64,000 nt of DNA from Lepidurus packardi (GCA_023053545.1 JAKZAN010000007.1:9362001-9426000); one strand, 5' to 3'; counted from the first letter of the stretch, positions 24,001-34,544 are shown. Translations and numbers: made by a program. Notes: generated by a model not told the origin, from the letters alone.

Positions 24001-27000
24001 ACAAAATGTAATATAATGTCCTACAAAAGGCGAAAAAAAATCTCCTAATATGAATGCAATATATAATAATTTCACTACAATTTTCCTAGCCTAGCAGAAA
24101 ATAATTAATAAAGATGACAAATTTAAACCTTGGTTAATATATCTTTTTAAATAACTTGTTAAAACTCTTGCTAGCTACAAACGATTATCCTTAACGATTC
24201 GGATTTGCTTATCATTACTTTTCTATCGATCTATCGATTACTTTTCTATCGATCTATCCATTACTTTTCTATCGATCTATCGATTACTTTTCTATCGATC
24301 TATCGATTACTTTTCTATCGATCTTTATCTGTCCTTTCTTTTCCTTTAAAACATTCCCAAATTTCAATGCGCCTCAAACGACAATAACCTTTCAACCTAC
24401 AAAAAAGAAAGCTACCATCATGACAACTAAAAACAAAACTTCAACGGAAGGAAGAGTTAACAATGGTTTTCTTGATGATTCAGAATCGCTCACCATGTCT
24501 GGGTGGGTAAAGTTAATGGCGTCAAACCAGTCTTGCAAAGCCGTGACACAATGTCGTACGAGATTCAAGGTGAGGTGCGAGGAAGCCGCGTCTTTCAAGT
24601 GAAACAGTAAAGCCCACATCGTCGAAGCTGGAGCTTCCAATTCTGCACTAAAGGCAGCATAATACGTGTTGGGCTCAAACTCCACATGGGAATTCATTTC
24701 TCGTTGGTTGACATTCATCCCTGCGAACATAAATCAAGCCCCCCCAAAAGAAAATAAGCTTCTTTATCTCCCAAGCTTCTCAACCTCATACAGCCTTCCC
24801 TGATTTCCTCCCCAAAAAAGAAACCAGGGACATTACTTTCTTTTTTTTCGATTTTTTTGGTCTCTATCTACCTTGAAACATTGCCAAAAACGAAAACCAC
24901 ATCTCGAGAAGTCCATCGTCAGACAAGAAACGCAATGCCACAGGTTTGTGGGAGAGCACGTTGCTCAAGTCCGATACCAAGGGCCAATAGCAGTGGTCTT
25001 TCATGACGTGTTCGGAGCAATCCACCACAAAATGAAAGTTCTTCTCTGGATCTACTTTCAATAAACCCCAGAAAATATGAGCCAGACATTCAAAACAGTA
25101 TTTTTTCTTCTGGTTTATTTTTTGCATTTTTTTTTTCACCTTGGAGCGTGCTGGGAATCAGTATACGAGACATCATGTCTTTCAGGGAGACGACCAAGAC
25201 ATGTAAAAGGTTCAGCGAATCCACCATTCGCAAGGCCAAGTCTTCGTTCGAGAACAACTGCACGGAAACGTGGACCACGCGATTGGAAAGCGTGTCGGCG
25301 TCTGACGATTTCACCAACAAACGTGAGATTCGAGCGTAGTGAAGCACAAAAGCTCTCGTAAACGCTTCCTACAATTGGAAACGCCCAGAATGAAACATTA
25401 AAACCCAATACACTAATTTATTGCTATTCCAAGCCTTTTTTTTCACGTTTTTTTACCTTATAGTCCGGATCTGGGAGCATATTTAGGAGCAAGCAGACCA
25501 GTTTTTGAGGGAATTCGAATTTCACCGTCCAAAACACTAATTCCTCCAAGAAAGTGCGATGAACCAAACTGTTCTTCAAGGGAGGTAAATCTATAGATAT
25601 AAAAAAAATAAGTTAGGAAATGTTAACAAAACAAAATAAGTCTCTACAAAATAGGTCAAATTTCATGAATTCTTAATGGAAATTAATTCTTATTTTGGAA
25701 AAAAATGTTGAAAAATTCTTATTTTGGAAAAAAATGTTGAAAAAATTCTTATCTTGGAAAAAAATTTTGAAAAAAAATTCCTGCGTAGGTGTTTCACATA
25801 CTTTAGGTAAATATTCTAGTTTTTTGTTAGTATAATTAGCTTTCTCTTTTTTAAGGAAGAAAAATTTTGGCACAAAATACGTTTTAGGATTTAAAAAAAA
25901 AAAAAAAAAGTTAGGAAATGTTAACAAAATAAAATAGGTCTCTACAAAATAGGTCAAATTTCATGAATTCTTAATGGAAATTAATTCTTATTTTGAAAAA
26001 AAAATGTTGAAAAAATTCTTATCTTTGAAAAAAATTTTGAAAAAAAAATTCCTGCGTAAGTGTTTCACATATTTTAGGTAAATATTCTAGTTTTTTGTTA
26101 GTATAATTAGCTTTCTTTTTTTTAAGGAAGAAAAATTTTGGCACAAAATACGTTTTAGGATTAAAAAACAAAAAAAACAAAAAAAAGTTAGGAAATGTGA
26201 ACAAAATAAAATAGGTCTCTACAAAATAGGTCAAATTTCATGAATTCTTAATGGAAATTAATTCTTATCTTGGAAAAAAAATGTTGAAAAAAATCTTATC
26301 TTGGAAAAAAATTTTGAAAAAAAAATTCCTGCGTAGGTGTTTCACATATTTTAGGTAAATATTCTAGTTTTTTGTTCGTATAATTAGCTTTCTCTTTTTT
26401 AAGGAAGAAAAATTTCGGCACAAAATACGTTTTAGGATTTAAAAAAAAAAAATAATAATAAGTTAGGAAATGTTAACAAAACAAAATAGGTCTCTACAAA
26501 ATAGGTCAAATTTCATGAATTCTTAATGGAAATAAATTCTTATCTTGGAAAAAAAATTTTGAAAAAATTCTTATCTTGGAAAAAAATGTTGAAAAAAAAA
26601 TTCCTGCGTAGATGTTTCACATATTTTAGGTAAATATTCTAGTTTTTTGTTAGTATAATTAGCTTTCTCTTTTTTAAGGAAGAAAAATTTTGGCACAAAA
26701 TACGTTTTAGGATTAAAAAAAAAAAAAAAAAGTTAGGAAATGTTAACAAAATAAAATAGGTCTCTACAAAATAGGTCAAATTTCACGAATTCTTAATGGA
26801 AGTTAATTCTTATCTTGGAAAAAAAATGTTGAAAAAATTCTTATCTTGGAAAAAAATTTTTAAAAAAAAATTCCTGCGTAGGTGTTTCACATATTTTAGG
26901 TAAATATTCTAAGTTTTTTGTTAGTATAATTAGCTTTCTCTTTTTTACGGAAGAAAAATTTTGGCACAAAATACGTTTTAGGATTAAAAAAAAAAAAAAA

Positions 27001-27256
27001 AAAAAAGTTAGGAAATGTTAACAAAATAAAATAGGTCTCTACAAAATAGGTCAAATTTCATAAATTTTTAATGGAAATTAATTCTTATCTTGGAAAAAAA
27101 ATGTTGAAAAAAATCTTATCTTGGAAAGAAATTTTGAAAAAAAAATTCCTGCGTAGGTGTTTCACATATTTTAGGTAAATATTCTAGTTTTTTGTTAGTA
27201 TAATTAGCTTTCTCTTTTTTAAGGAAGAAAAATTTTGGCACAAAATACGTTTTAGG

Positions 27257-27289
<33 letters not shown>

Positions 27290-28525
27290 ACCTTTGTATT
27301 CTTCGGCTGCTTCAGGGCCAGGCAAAGTGCTCAAGGCTTCTTCATAGGCGTGTTGTTGTTCCTTCATTTTCTGCGCATATTCGGAATCCCCAGAGGTGAC
27401 CTCGGTCAATTCGGCGTATAACTAAAAATCCAAGAAAACATAACGCACTCAAATAAAAGGTCAATTTAGGACAAAAGGATCTGCCGACCTTAAGCCTTTT
27501 GAACTTGTGGCCTTAACCTTACCGTGGGATTAATCAATGCTGACGTCATAACCCTCCTTAAGGCTGCACCCAAGCTGCTGTACTCGTGGAGCAAGTTGAG
27601 GAAAAGTTCCGCTTCGATAATGCATTGCAAATGCTTCTCCAATTCATCGGGGATACAATGTTCGCGGAAATGTTGGATTACTCGCAAGAAAATCCGCGGC
27701 ATCACTGCTTCAGCCACGCAGAGTATATCTCGAGGGGCAGAGGGTTTATTTACTTGTGCTTGAGGCCCATGTTTCTCACAAAACCTGAAATAAAAATGAT
27801 GCAAATGAATGGAATGTCGTGACATTGACAACATCAACCCAAAACTGTAGTATGAAATTAATTTACAGAATAATGAGGAAATAGAGATTGTTTTCTAGTG
27901 AAAAAGTTACAGAATAATTAGGAAATCGAGATTGTTTTCTAGTGAAAAAGTTACAGAATAATGAGGAAATTACAGAAATTAGGACTTTTTGGGAGTGAAA
28001 AAGTAGACAAGATTGTACCCAGTGTCTTTCATGACGGAAGTATCGCCACAATCACAAGCTCCACCAGCTTGGGACCGAAACATGTTGAAATCATGTCCCT
28101 GATGATCTCCTTTTTGGAAACATTCGGCACACAAGGACATGCACGGAGATATGCCGCATGTTCGACAGCGATATGCCACGAAATTGGCTGTCCAGACTAA
28201 GCCACATGTTGTTCCATTATCATATCTCCGGACTAGAAAGTGGAGAAGCCAAGAAAAAAAGGTGTGTTAATACTGATATTCATGACGTAATCAAAGAAAT
28301 ACTTGTGGAGGCGAATTCGACAGGTGTTTTGCCTCCTGAAATAAGCCATTTCATCCAATCCACAGTTTCGGGCTCTTCAATCGGTTTAGCAAGGTTTAAG
28401 AGCAAATCTAACAGCTCGTGAAGGTGTTGGGGATCCGAGGTTCTACTACATTCCGATTGTACGTACGTCGCTGCACCACGTTTACCCTTCCTCATCAACA
28501 CTTGGGCTATATTTGTTGTTGCCAT
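1..28525 (-). CDS. UBR3: UBR3-type E3 ubiquitin ligase (3' end beyond window)
   Basis: N-recognin-family ubiquitin ligase; UBR3 proteins pair a UBR zinc box with a RING domain to ubiquitinate substrates in the cytosol. Nineteen coding exons, all phase-consistent: 28525-28303, 28232-28019, 27784-27523, 27421-27292, 25590-25457, 25368-25140, 25054-24872, 24720-24494, 23470-23315, 9515-9200, 9079-8770, 8654-8402, 8324-8159, 8060-7719, 7625-6453, 3273-2665, 2569-1935, 1694-1563, 59-1. They give about 1917 residues. The UBR box spans about residues 84-151 ([27 protein letters not shown]). The RING-H2 spans about 1300-1425 (CVIC, then C-G-H-x2-H-x2-C, CPLC). The cysteine-rich C-terminal region begins at exon 18 ([17 protein letters not shown]) and continues into exon 19 (CGAGTAIF). 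The motifs match UBR3 rather than UBR1/2. The start is the first ATG of exon 1. One 13.8-kb intron holds nested genes. The last tens of codons lie outside the window. Confidence 0.95.
245..1275. repeat. 18-bp GTAC-rich minisatellite with ~162-bp higher-order period
   Basis: The stretch is built from degenerate units close to GTACCGTACTTCGAGTAT. A longer block starting with TTAGTATACATTGTAC recurs near 351, 512 and 677, so about nine 18-bp units form a higher-order repeat. It lies in the UBR3 intron between exons 18 and 19. Open frames inside it are by-products of the repeat. Confidence 0.85.
3274..6452. other. UBR3 intron 15: unique left part, tandem array on the right
   Basis: This intron separates the RING exon from exon 16. 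Positions 3274-4030 are non-repetitive and purine-rich with no supported gene. From about 4030 to 6350 it is a tandem array described separately. Confidence 0.8.
4030..6350. repeat. TGATCT minisatellite with ~146-bp higher-order units
   Basis: The basic unit is about 18 bp (consensus near CTGATCTTTAAGGAGCGT). From about 4720 to 6190 it is organised into units of about 146 bp. Two subtypes alternate: type A contains GACTGGATCAAGAGTGTACG and type B contains GACTGGATAAAGAGCGTACA. The order from 4790 is A B A B A B A A B A. The left part (4030-4700) is more degenerate. Confidence 0.9.
6963..7070 (-). other. Possible 108-nt in-frame intron inside UBR3 exon 15
   Basis: On the minus strand a good donor (CAAG followed by GTAAGAGAG) lies after 7071, and an AG with a weak pyrimidine tract precedes 6962. 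Removal keeps the frame because 108 is divisible by three. It joins the conserved [10 protein letters not shown] segment directly to the acidic linker before the RING. Retention would insert 36 residues that do not resemble UBR3. Confidence 0.5.
9600..11180. repeat. Tandem ~230-270-bp units with variable TTCAG/CTCAG tracts
   Basis: Units beginning CTGACAAATAACTAACAATT start near 9862, 10129, 10380, 10609 and 10882, after a divergent copy near 9660. Each unit has an AT-rich body of about 190 bp followed by a run of TTCAG and CTCAG pentamers of variable length. The length differences between units (229-273 bp) come mostly from the pentamer tracts. Confidence 0.9.
12155..12660. repeat. Tandem ~140-180-bp repeat, four partial copies
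   Basis: The block CTGCAGTAATTACT followed by TTGCATTTCACTTCACATTC recurs near 12166, 12310, 12485 and 12620 with small differences. The array is intronic to UBR3 and non-coding. Confidence 0.75.
13026..14650 (+). mobile_element. Decayed pogo/Tigger-like DNA transposon
   Basis: The left end at 13026 reads CAGTAAATGCCGCTTACTGT after a TA dinucleotide. The inverse motif ACAGTAAGCGGCA occurs at 14629-14641, consistent with terminal inverted repeats of a Tc1/mariner-pogo element. Between them is a 45-codon frame (13802-13939) resembling the CENP-B/Tigger N-terminal helix-turn-helix ([20 protein letters not shown]). The rest of the transposase is missing, so the copy is heavily deleted. The right end exists in three tandem copies. 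Confidence 0.65.
13802..13939 (+). pseudogene. Truncated Tigger/CENP-B-like transposase N-terminus
   Basis: The ATG at 13802 opens a 45-residue lysine-rich frame that matches the start of CENP-B-type helix-turn-helix domains found in Tigger and pogo transposases. Family members normally run to several hundred residues. Here the frame stops at 13937-13939 and no downstream DDE domain is visible. It is a remnant, not a working enzyme. Confidence 0.55.
14033..14660. repeat. Three tandem copies (~210-235 bp) of the transposon right end
   Basis: Each copy begins CCCTGAAAAATCCTTACC-like (near 14030, 14241 and 14474), runs through ACATGCCAGTAACT, and ends with the AAGCGGCAACTA terminal motif and a pyrimidine tract. 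The last copy ends immediately before the splice acceptor of the next coding exon at 14679. Confidence 0.85.
14703..15550 (+). CDS. Secreted DUF4803-like protein, N-terminal half (alternative first module or truncated paralogue)
   Basis: Two coding exons, 14703-15229 and 15304-15550, encode 258 residues. A signal peptide is visible ([20 protein letters not shown], predicted end near ARA-Q). The C-terminal part aligns with the first exon of the complete gene 2.4 kb downstream ([22 protein letters not shown] against [22 protein letters not shown], in shorter pieces). The second exon ends in phase 0 at a strong GTAAGT donor after Leu-Lys, the same residues and phase as the downstream gene's exon 1. 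No own 3' exons were found before 17800. It may therefore splice into the shared exons from 20017, or be a truncated duplicate. A 5' untranslated exon probably joins at the acceptor before 14679. Nested antisense in the UBR3 intron. Confidence 0.6.
15551..17804. other. Stretch between the two DUF4803-like modules: duplicated DNA, no exon seen
   Basis: No frame resembling the downstream exons of the family was found. Positions 15551-16190 are unique. From 16230 to about 17520 the DNA is two direct copies of one block. Positions 17520-17800 lead into the TATA promoter of the complete gene and contain a further short duplication (TTCCAGCGCAAACTTT near 17490 and 17580). Confidence 0.7.
16230..17520. 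repeat. Direct duplication, two ~550-680-bp copies
   Basis: The first copy begins GTGAAGTGAATTGAAACTAG near 16231 and the second begins GTGAAGTGAGTTGAAACTAG near 16939. Both run through CACATAACGCGAACCCATAT, GTTCAATG-type sequence and CACGTGGTACAATGAAAC to TTTTTCATTCCATG. The copies differ by scattered substitutions and indels. Confidence 0.85.
17805..17812 (+). promoter_or_regulatory. TATA box of the complete DUF4803-like gene
   Basis: TATAAAAG lies 136 bp upstream of the ATG at 17948, with an arthropod-like initiator region (CTCATTGAAC) about 25-30 bp downstream. This places a short 5' leader on the first coding exon. The match is perfect, but the start site itself is inferred. Confidence 0.7.
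17948..21891 (+). CDS. Secreted cysteine-rich protein resembling the arthropod DUF4803 family
   Basis: Four coding exons: 17948-18589, 20017-20158, 20235-20413 and 20791-21891, giving 687 residues. It starts with a signal peptide ([18 protein letters not shown]), followed by a helical N-terminal half. The large last exon opens with [19 protein letters not shown] and a cysteine-rich block (C336, C340 and others), a [17 protein letters not shown] segment at about 420-436, then three related beta-like modules: ITGLRF (461), ITGVRF (540) and LTGIGLF (648). This layout recalls secreted arthropod proteins annotated with DUF4803; the function of that family is not known. It has its own TATA box and an AATAAA at 22035, and lies entirely inside the UBR3 intron on the opposite strand. 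Intron 1 is a tandem array. Confidence 0.85.
18600..20010. repeat. Tandem array filling intron 1 of the DUF4803-like gene
   Basis: Units of about 180-255 bp centred on CACTATTTGCAAACAATTCC start near 18613, 18867, 19064, 19315, 19500, 19695 and 19892. Two subtypes occur: one preceded by TGTCATGTTTCATGAC, the other by TTTGGTTCCTAG. Frames of 91 codons within the units are low-complexity by-products. Confidence 0.9.
21892..23314. other. 3' UTR of the nested gene, then UBR3 intron DNA without a gene
   Basis: Positions 21892 to about 22060 are the probable 3' UTR. Beyond that is AT-rich intron DNA. A frame of 119 codons at 22333-22692 has no recognisable domain, and part of it is repeated in degenerate form (TCTCGCTGAGAA near 22504 and 22716), so I treat it as non-coding. 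Confidence 0.6.
22035..22040 (+). terminator. Polyadenylation signal of the DUF4803-like gene
   Basis: Canonical AATAAA, 144 bp after the stop codon, followed by TG-rich sequence. Confidence 0.65.
24210..24325. repeat. Short CTATCGAT tandem repeat
   Basis: About five units of TTACTTTTCTATCGATCTAT-like sequence, period about 24 bp, in the UBR3 intron between exons 9 and 8. No coding role is visible. Confidence 0.85.
25612..27285. repeat. Six tandem ~275-bp units, each ending in a poly-A run
   Basis: Units starting GTTAGGAAATGTTAAC begin near 25612, 25910, 26187, 26461, 26731 and 27007 (spacing 270-298 bp). Each contains CCTGCGTAGGTGTTTCACAT, GTATAATTAGCTTTC and CAAAATACGTTTTAGGAT, then an A-rich run. 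Copies are very similar. The array fills the UBR3 intron between exons 5 and 4 and ends at the donor of exon 4 (27291). Confidence 0.95.
27860..27972. repeat. ~52-bp tandem repeat in UBR3 intron 2
   Basis: The block TACAGAATAATGAGGAAAT followed by GAGATTGTTTTCTAGTGAAA is present just over two times between exons 3 and 2. Confidence 0.8.
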
Positions 28526-29164
28526 TTTTAGGACTTAGCGAAATGTTTTCACTTGAGACAGCTGACTTCAAAGAGAATCATTTGGTTAGAGATTTAGGGA
28601 CTGTTTTTTTAAATTAAAGAGAAATTAGGGACTAACACAGACACACAGACATGCACTTCACTTTTCCAGAGCGGTAAAAGAACTGACACTGATACCAGAT
28701 CAAAAGCTGGCACTTTCTCTTTCAAGTTTCCAAATTAGTCACGGTAATTAACATTTTCTGGCTTTGCCAGTCAAGGCGTTAAAAGGAACAATCACTTGGG
28801 AAAAACACTTGATCATTAGAGCGTGCAATTTTTAGCAGACGCATTAAATTTGGGACCAAAATACTGCCTGTCTGCTGTGCAACCTTAGACAGGACCAGTC
28901 CATTCACCTTCCTAATTACAATGGATGTCTAGATCACGGACCTGCGAATCAAGACGACTTCCCGACGTTTCCTGAATTTCTTTTGATGCGCGACATCTGT
29001 TAAAAAGAATGCAAAGCTTAAGCTATTCGGCCTCGTGCGAATTTTCTAAATGTATCAGGTCAAATCAGATCATTTTCTAAATGTATAAAAATTATTCATG
29101 GATATGAAGTAAAATGCGAATAATGTAAGAATAATGTAAGAAATTCGCAACTTTTGCCTGGGTC

Positions 29165-29280
29165 ACATTGAAGGTTCTATATGATTCTATATGGATTATA
29201 TGAATTATATAGATTATACGAATTGTATAAATTATATGAATTGTATGAACTGTCTGAATTGTATGAATATGAATTAAAGA
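29165..29280. repeat. AT-rich ~10-11-bp repeat (GAATTATAT type)
   Basis: Degenerate tandem units such as TATATGAATTATATAGATTA and GAATTGTATAAATTATATGA in the UBR3-RAD50 spacer. Confidence 0.7.
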
Positions 29281-29410
29281 TAGATTGTCTACATGATTGA
29301 TATACGATTGTTGGATTGCCTTGTTGATCACATTTCCTTTTACTGGATCATTTTTGTTATTTTCCATTTTCGTACTTGCATTTTATTGTTTATTGATTGT
29401 ATTCCAGTTG

Positions 29411-29525
29411 CTTCTATTGAAATCTTTCAATGGAATTTTATTTGTTTTTCCGCTAAACCTTTGCGATCTGTTTTCTCGACTCAAGTGTGAGAGCTACAAG
29501 AAAAAGCAATTGAGCGAATTCAATA
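29411..29525 (+). pseudogene. Duplicated fragment of RAD50 intron 12/exon 13, upstream of RAD50
   Basis: Positions 29411-29520 closely match 34161-34271 of RAD50: ATTGAAATCTTTC, GATCTG, then CTCAAGTGTGAGA and AAGCAATTGAGCGAATT. The copy carries the end of the intron and about the first 40 bp of exon 13. At the junction TTTCTAGACTCAAG has become TTCTCGACTCAAG, so the acceptor AG is lost. Weaker similarity extends left to about 29310 (TTGTTGATCAC). It is a dead duplicate of host DNA. Confidence 0.8.
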
Positions 29526-29876
29526 CGCTCACTATCTATGCTCAAGATTTTTTTTTAAAGAACTTTCCTGCTTTTAAGCAAACAGTTATACAAACACATT
29601 AAAGTTATCCATGTTCATGTTTCTGGGTAAAATGAAAAACACCATTCGCAATACTTTCCCAATTCGTGCGCAGAAGAATATGCGCAACGGAAAGAAATTC
29701 TGCCAAACCAGCAGCGGCATCTATGATCTCTTCCAGGAAAAGTTTTACCAACAAAACACGTTGTTTTTTGGTATTGTATTATATTTTGGTATATGTCAGC
29801 CACGTGGTTTTGAATCGTTCCAGTTCTAGTGTATTTTTTACGTAAATTTATTTTTTTAAACTGACGCCAACTAAAA

Positions 29877-32800
29877 ATGTCTAAGCTCGATGGAATGCAA
29901 TTGCAAGGTATACGGAGCTTTGCTCCCAACAAACCCCAATCCATAACGTTTCTGTCACCTTTAACTTTAATATTGGGTGACAATGGCAGTGGGAAAACGG
30001 TATTTACGTTGCAATCGTCTTACTTTATTTGCATTCATTTAGATTGACAATTCTAAATTCATTTTAATTATAGACATTAATCGAAGCGTTGAAATACGCC
30101 ACTACTGGCGTAACCCCCAGTGGTACAGACGGTGGCAGATCCTTTATTCATGACCCTAAACTTTATAACGAACACAAAATCAAAGGTCAAGTCAAACTAC
30201 GAATATTCGATATAACTGGGAAACAAGTGACGGTCGTAAGAACCATGGAAGGGACCCAGTTGCCCAACAATAAAATCAAATTCCAGACTCTTGATGGCAC
30301 CATTACTCGAATCGGAGCCGATGGCAAAGTAAACAATAGTCCTATTCAATTTCTTTGCCAACCTAACAACCTTTTTCTTCTCCCCCTTAGCTTTACAGTA
30401 TAAGCAGCAAATGTGCGGACATTAACGCCGACATTGTCTCAACTCTGGGAGTGTCCAAAGCCATTTTAAACAACGTCATTTTCTGCCATCAAGATGACTC
30501 GAATTGGTAAAATCCTTCTCTTTTGCCTTCACAAAATTTCTAATTAAAATCCATGCAATTGGTTACTGTTCTTGTACATTTTCTTTCATTCTGTAGGCCA
30601 TTAGATGAAGCTAAGAAGGTTAAGGAAAAGTTTGACGATATTTTCAACGCCACTCGCTATATAAAGTGCCAAGACTTGTTTCATAAGCAAGTGAAAGAGA
30701 TCCAAGGAGGTACATATTCGTCTTTGCTAACTTCAAAACCTATAAGACTTTAATTCCAGAGCTAAAACTGAAGCAATCGGATCTGAAACACCTCGAAGAA
30801 AAGAAAAACGAGGCCAGAAACAAACGGGATGAACTAGAGCGATACAAAGCACGTTTGGCAGCCAATGAAAGCGACGTCAAGAAGTTCGAGGATCAAGCCA
30901 AACCCCTAGAAGAGAAGAAGAAGCAATTAGAAGCAGATTGGAGGAAAGTCGACAAGCTGGAAACGGAGTTGACGGATAAACAGTACCGTAAAAGCGCATT
31001 GGAGCAGCAGATGCAGATTATGGAAGATTCCCTGCTGGTCAAGTTCACCGGATCAGACGAGGAACTTCAGGAGGCTATTGAGAATTTCGCAGCTGAAAAG
31101 CGAACGCAAGGTGCTCAATTAACCGAGGTTTGTCAAAAAAATCCCAAGAAAATCCTCCAGAAACCTGGAATTTCTTTTAATTTCCTAATTCCCTTCATAT
31201 TTCCGCAGAAAGAGGAAGAAGTTCGTAAGCTAGATAGCGAGATTAGGAAAATGCAGAAAGAAAAGCAGGAAATTTCGACGAAAATTGGCAAACTGCTCTC
31301 TGAACAAGAGAATCACTTCCAGAGAATCAAAATCAGGGATGAAAACTTTCGCGATATGGCGCCTGAACTAGGATTGACAGGTACTTCCACCTATTTCAAG
31401 TTATTTTCACTTTGAATGCAAGATTTTTTTCCTAATTTTCTCGGTTTTTAAGAGTTTTTAAGAGTTGTCCTAAAACTAACCATGTAATTCGTTTTTTAGG
31501 CTTGCCTGGGGGCAAATTGTCAGATTCTGACGTAGATTTGGGGTTTTCAAAGCTGGCGCAAGTTGTCAGACAAAAGAAAGACGATTGGAGTAAACTGAAA
31601 TCTGATTGGGACGTTAACGAGAAGAAATTACGAGACGAACATAATAAATTCAGGTTAAGTATTTGAAAAAAATTTTTTTTTTTTTAAGAACAATGGGGAA
31701 ATAATAGGAGTTTTTTTCGTTTGTAGGGACCAGTACATGAAAATGAAGGACAGTATACAGTCAAAGGAAGAGCAAGTGAAGAAAAACGGGAGAGAAATCG
31801 TTCAAGTGGAACATGAGTTGAGTGCGTTGGAGTCAGCAGCTGCTCGACTGCAGAAATTGGAAACTTCTTTATCCGAAGCCAAGACTCAACTCAGTGACGC
31901 TGAAAACGCGGTTAGTTTGGTTGACCTGGCAGCGCAATTGAAGCAATCCAAACTAGAACGTGATCAGTAATTCTTAGAAATCCTTTAATTTGCATTTTTT
32001 TATTATTACTTTGTAGATTGGAAAGCGAGCTAACAGTATTGCGAAAGGAACTCATGAAGCTACACGAACTGAGCAATAAACGCGCACAGCTGGAGTTGCT
32101 GGAACGAAGCTTGGAATCCAAGAAAGCAGAACTGAGAAAATTGTAATAATTTAACGAATTTCTTTTAAAAAAAGAAATTAAATCATTTTTTTAATTTAAT
32201 TTATTTGTTTTAGCAAAGGACGTTTGGAAGAAAAGCTGAGTCATCTTCTCAAGACTATCCCAGAAACTAACCTGAAATCCCATTTCGAAGCTCATTTAGC
32301 TGGTTTGGTAATACAAATTGAGTCAAATTAATTATAATTGCCTGATAAATGAACTAAATCAGTAATAAAGGTCTTTTCATGTCTAGAAATCGGAGATTGC
32401 AGAGCATCGAGCTCAAGAAGCTGACGAAATGCAGAAAATCACCAAGCTATCGACGGAATTATCCCATTCCAAGTCTTCTTTGCTTCAAAAAGAAGCGGAA
32501 TTACGGTCCTTGAAAGATAAACTGTTTGAAAAGTGTCGTTCGCAGTCGCTGGAGCAAGAAATTGCCAAAATCAGCGCGGAAGTAGCCGAGTTACAAAACC
32601 GACGTGGCAGTTATACCGGCTCGGAGCATATCTACAATCGCTATCTGCAAAGCTTGAGGAATGCGGTGGTAGCAACCGAAGCAGAGGCTTGTTGTCCCCT
32701 CTGCGTTCGGCCGTTTGCGCAAATTAGTGAAGCCAAAGAGCTTATTGAAGAGGTACAAAGTACTTAATTACCCGAAAATCGCTATTGAAGTTTCTATGAA

Positions 32801-34508
32801 AGCTTTTTCCCGTAGATCGAGCACAACCTGAGTCAACTGCCCCAAAAGAAGCGCGATTGCGAGAAGGATTTGCAGGAAAAGCAAATCCGACACGAAACGC
32901 TCCTCAAATTGCAACCTGTCAATGAGCAAATCACTAAATTGAACCAAGAAATCCCTGGATTAAAGTAAATTTTCTTTTTAATCTTCTTTCCTTGCTTCAA
33001 TTCCAGAAATTATTTCACGTTTTTCCTCTAAATAATTCTTTAAATTCGAATTTTTTTCTTAGAATCGTACTACATTCTCACAGGTTCAGTTTATCATAAT
33101 TAAATTTTAAAACATAATTACAATTTTATTACAATAATCCCCTCTTTATGGGATCACGATCAGTTTATCGATAAATTAACATCAATTCATAATATCGATC
33201 AATTAAAATTACAGACGATAATATATAGAAAACTTCAGGATTTGTGGGCCTCAGATTCAATTTTATGTGTTTTAGTTGTTTTCTTAATTAAAAGTGAACC
33301 TTCTTGTTATAAGTTGTTGTAGAAAAATTTTCAAAAATGTAAACTTATTAGTTAAGTTAAAAATAGTGTACGCAGTTGAATTAGATTGCCTAGCCTATCG
33401 TAAGAGGAACAGGCTTCTTTAATTTAGCTCGCATTCCTTCTAGCTCGCATTCCTTCAATTTCAGTCCCTTTCATTCATCAAGCAAATTCAATCACAATAC
33501 TCGCTAACTACAAAGCCCACAACTCTGATAATAATTTATGAGAATCTACATAACCTAACCCTATTTTTGATTAGAAGCCATCCCTTTGTTTACTTTTTCA
33601 AAAAATCAAGTGTCTTCTTAGGCGTGGCTTTAGCGTCTTTACGTTTATAGCTGGCATTCCTTTTTCACACGTTTCTTGTCACTCGGTGCATGACTCAAAC
33701 TCGAATCATAAAATACACTATATAACGTCCAAGGTTCCGGAAAATACTATCCCTCCTCACGGAATCAGTAGATATTTGAAATATCTTGAAATATATATTT
33801 GAAATATATTGGTAATATTTGAATTATCAGTAGATAAGTAGAATATATTTGAAATATATTGATAATATTTGAATTATCAGTAGATAAGTAGAATATATTT
33901 GAAATATATTGATAATATTTGAATTATCAGTAGATAATTGAAATGTTACAAAAAAAGCATTCGTCATACTCTCCTCATGGAATCAGTTTATCCTAATTAA
34001 AATGATCTCTTTTATTCAATTTTAATATTAGATTGTCGTGTTGATCACGTATCTATTGAATAATTATTTATTTTATTTCTATTCATTATTTTTTTCTTTT
34101 CTATTTTATTATTTATTTATTTTTGGTATATTTGTCTGAAAATTGTTATGCTTTATATTTGTATGCTTTTATTGAAATCTTTCCATGTGATTTTGTTTAT
34201 TTTCCTGCTGAACCCTTTTGATCTGCTTTCTAGACTCAAGTGTGAGAACCAGGAAAAGCAATTGAGCGAATTGCACGAGTCTCTGGACGATATCAGGATG
34301 ACATTGCAATGCGTATGTTCCGATGAAAGCATGGGCCGCGAGATCCAAGGCGACGTACACACCCTGGATATGGTTACGAAAGACGTCAAGAAATTAGAGC
34401 AGGAAGTGGACGAGGAGAAGGCCAGACTCGGGGGAACATTAGGTCGAATTCCTTTCCTTATTTAATACGTACTTTGCGACGATTTTTTCGGGGATTCTAA
34501 ATTTTTTT

Positions 34509-34544
<36 letters not shown>

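Larger units (their letters stand above)
28526..29876. promoter_or_regulatory. Intergenic region between divergent UBR3 and RAD50
   Basis: The two genes are head to head with 1351 bp between their start codons, so both promoters must lie here. It contains a short AT-rich TATGAATTATA-type repeat (29165-29280) and a broken copy of a RAD50 intron/exon junction (29411-29525). A 72-codon frame from about 29611 is not recognisable. No clear TATA box was seen. Confidence 0.55.
32965..34233. other. RAD50 intron 12: repeat-bearing, no gene
   Basis: This 1.27-kb intron holds two divergent copies of a repeat shared with the last RAD50 intron and a three-copy 50-bp tandem repeat (33765-33945). Its 3' end is the source of the fragment found upstream of the gene. 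Confidence 0.75.

Noticed and set aside
29611-29829. 72-codon frame upstream of RAD50
   Set aside because: No recognised family. It is probably RAD50 5' flank or leader; a minus-strand frame over the same bases is equally open.
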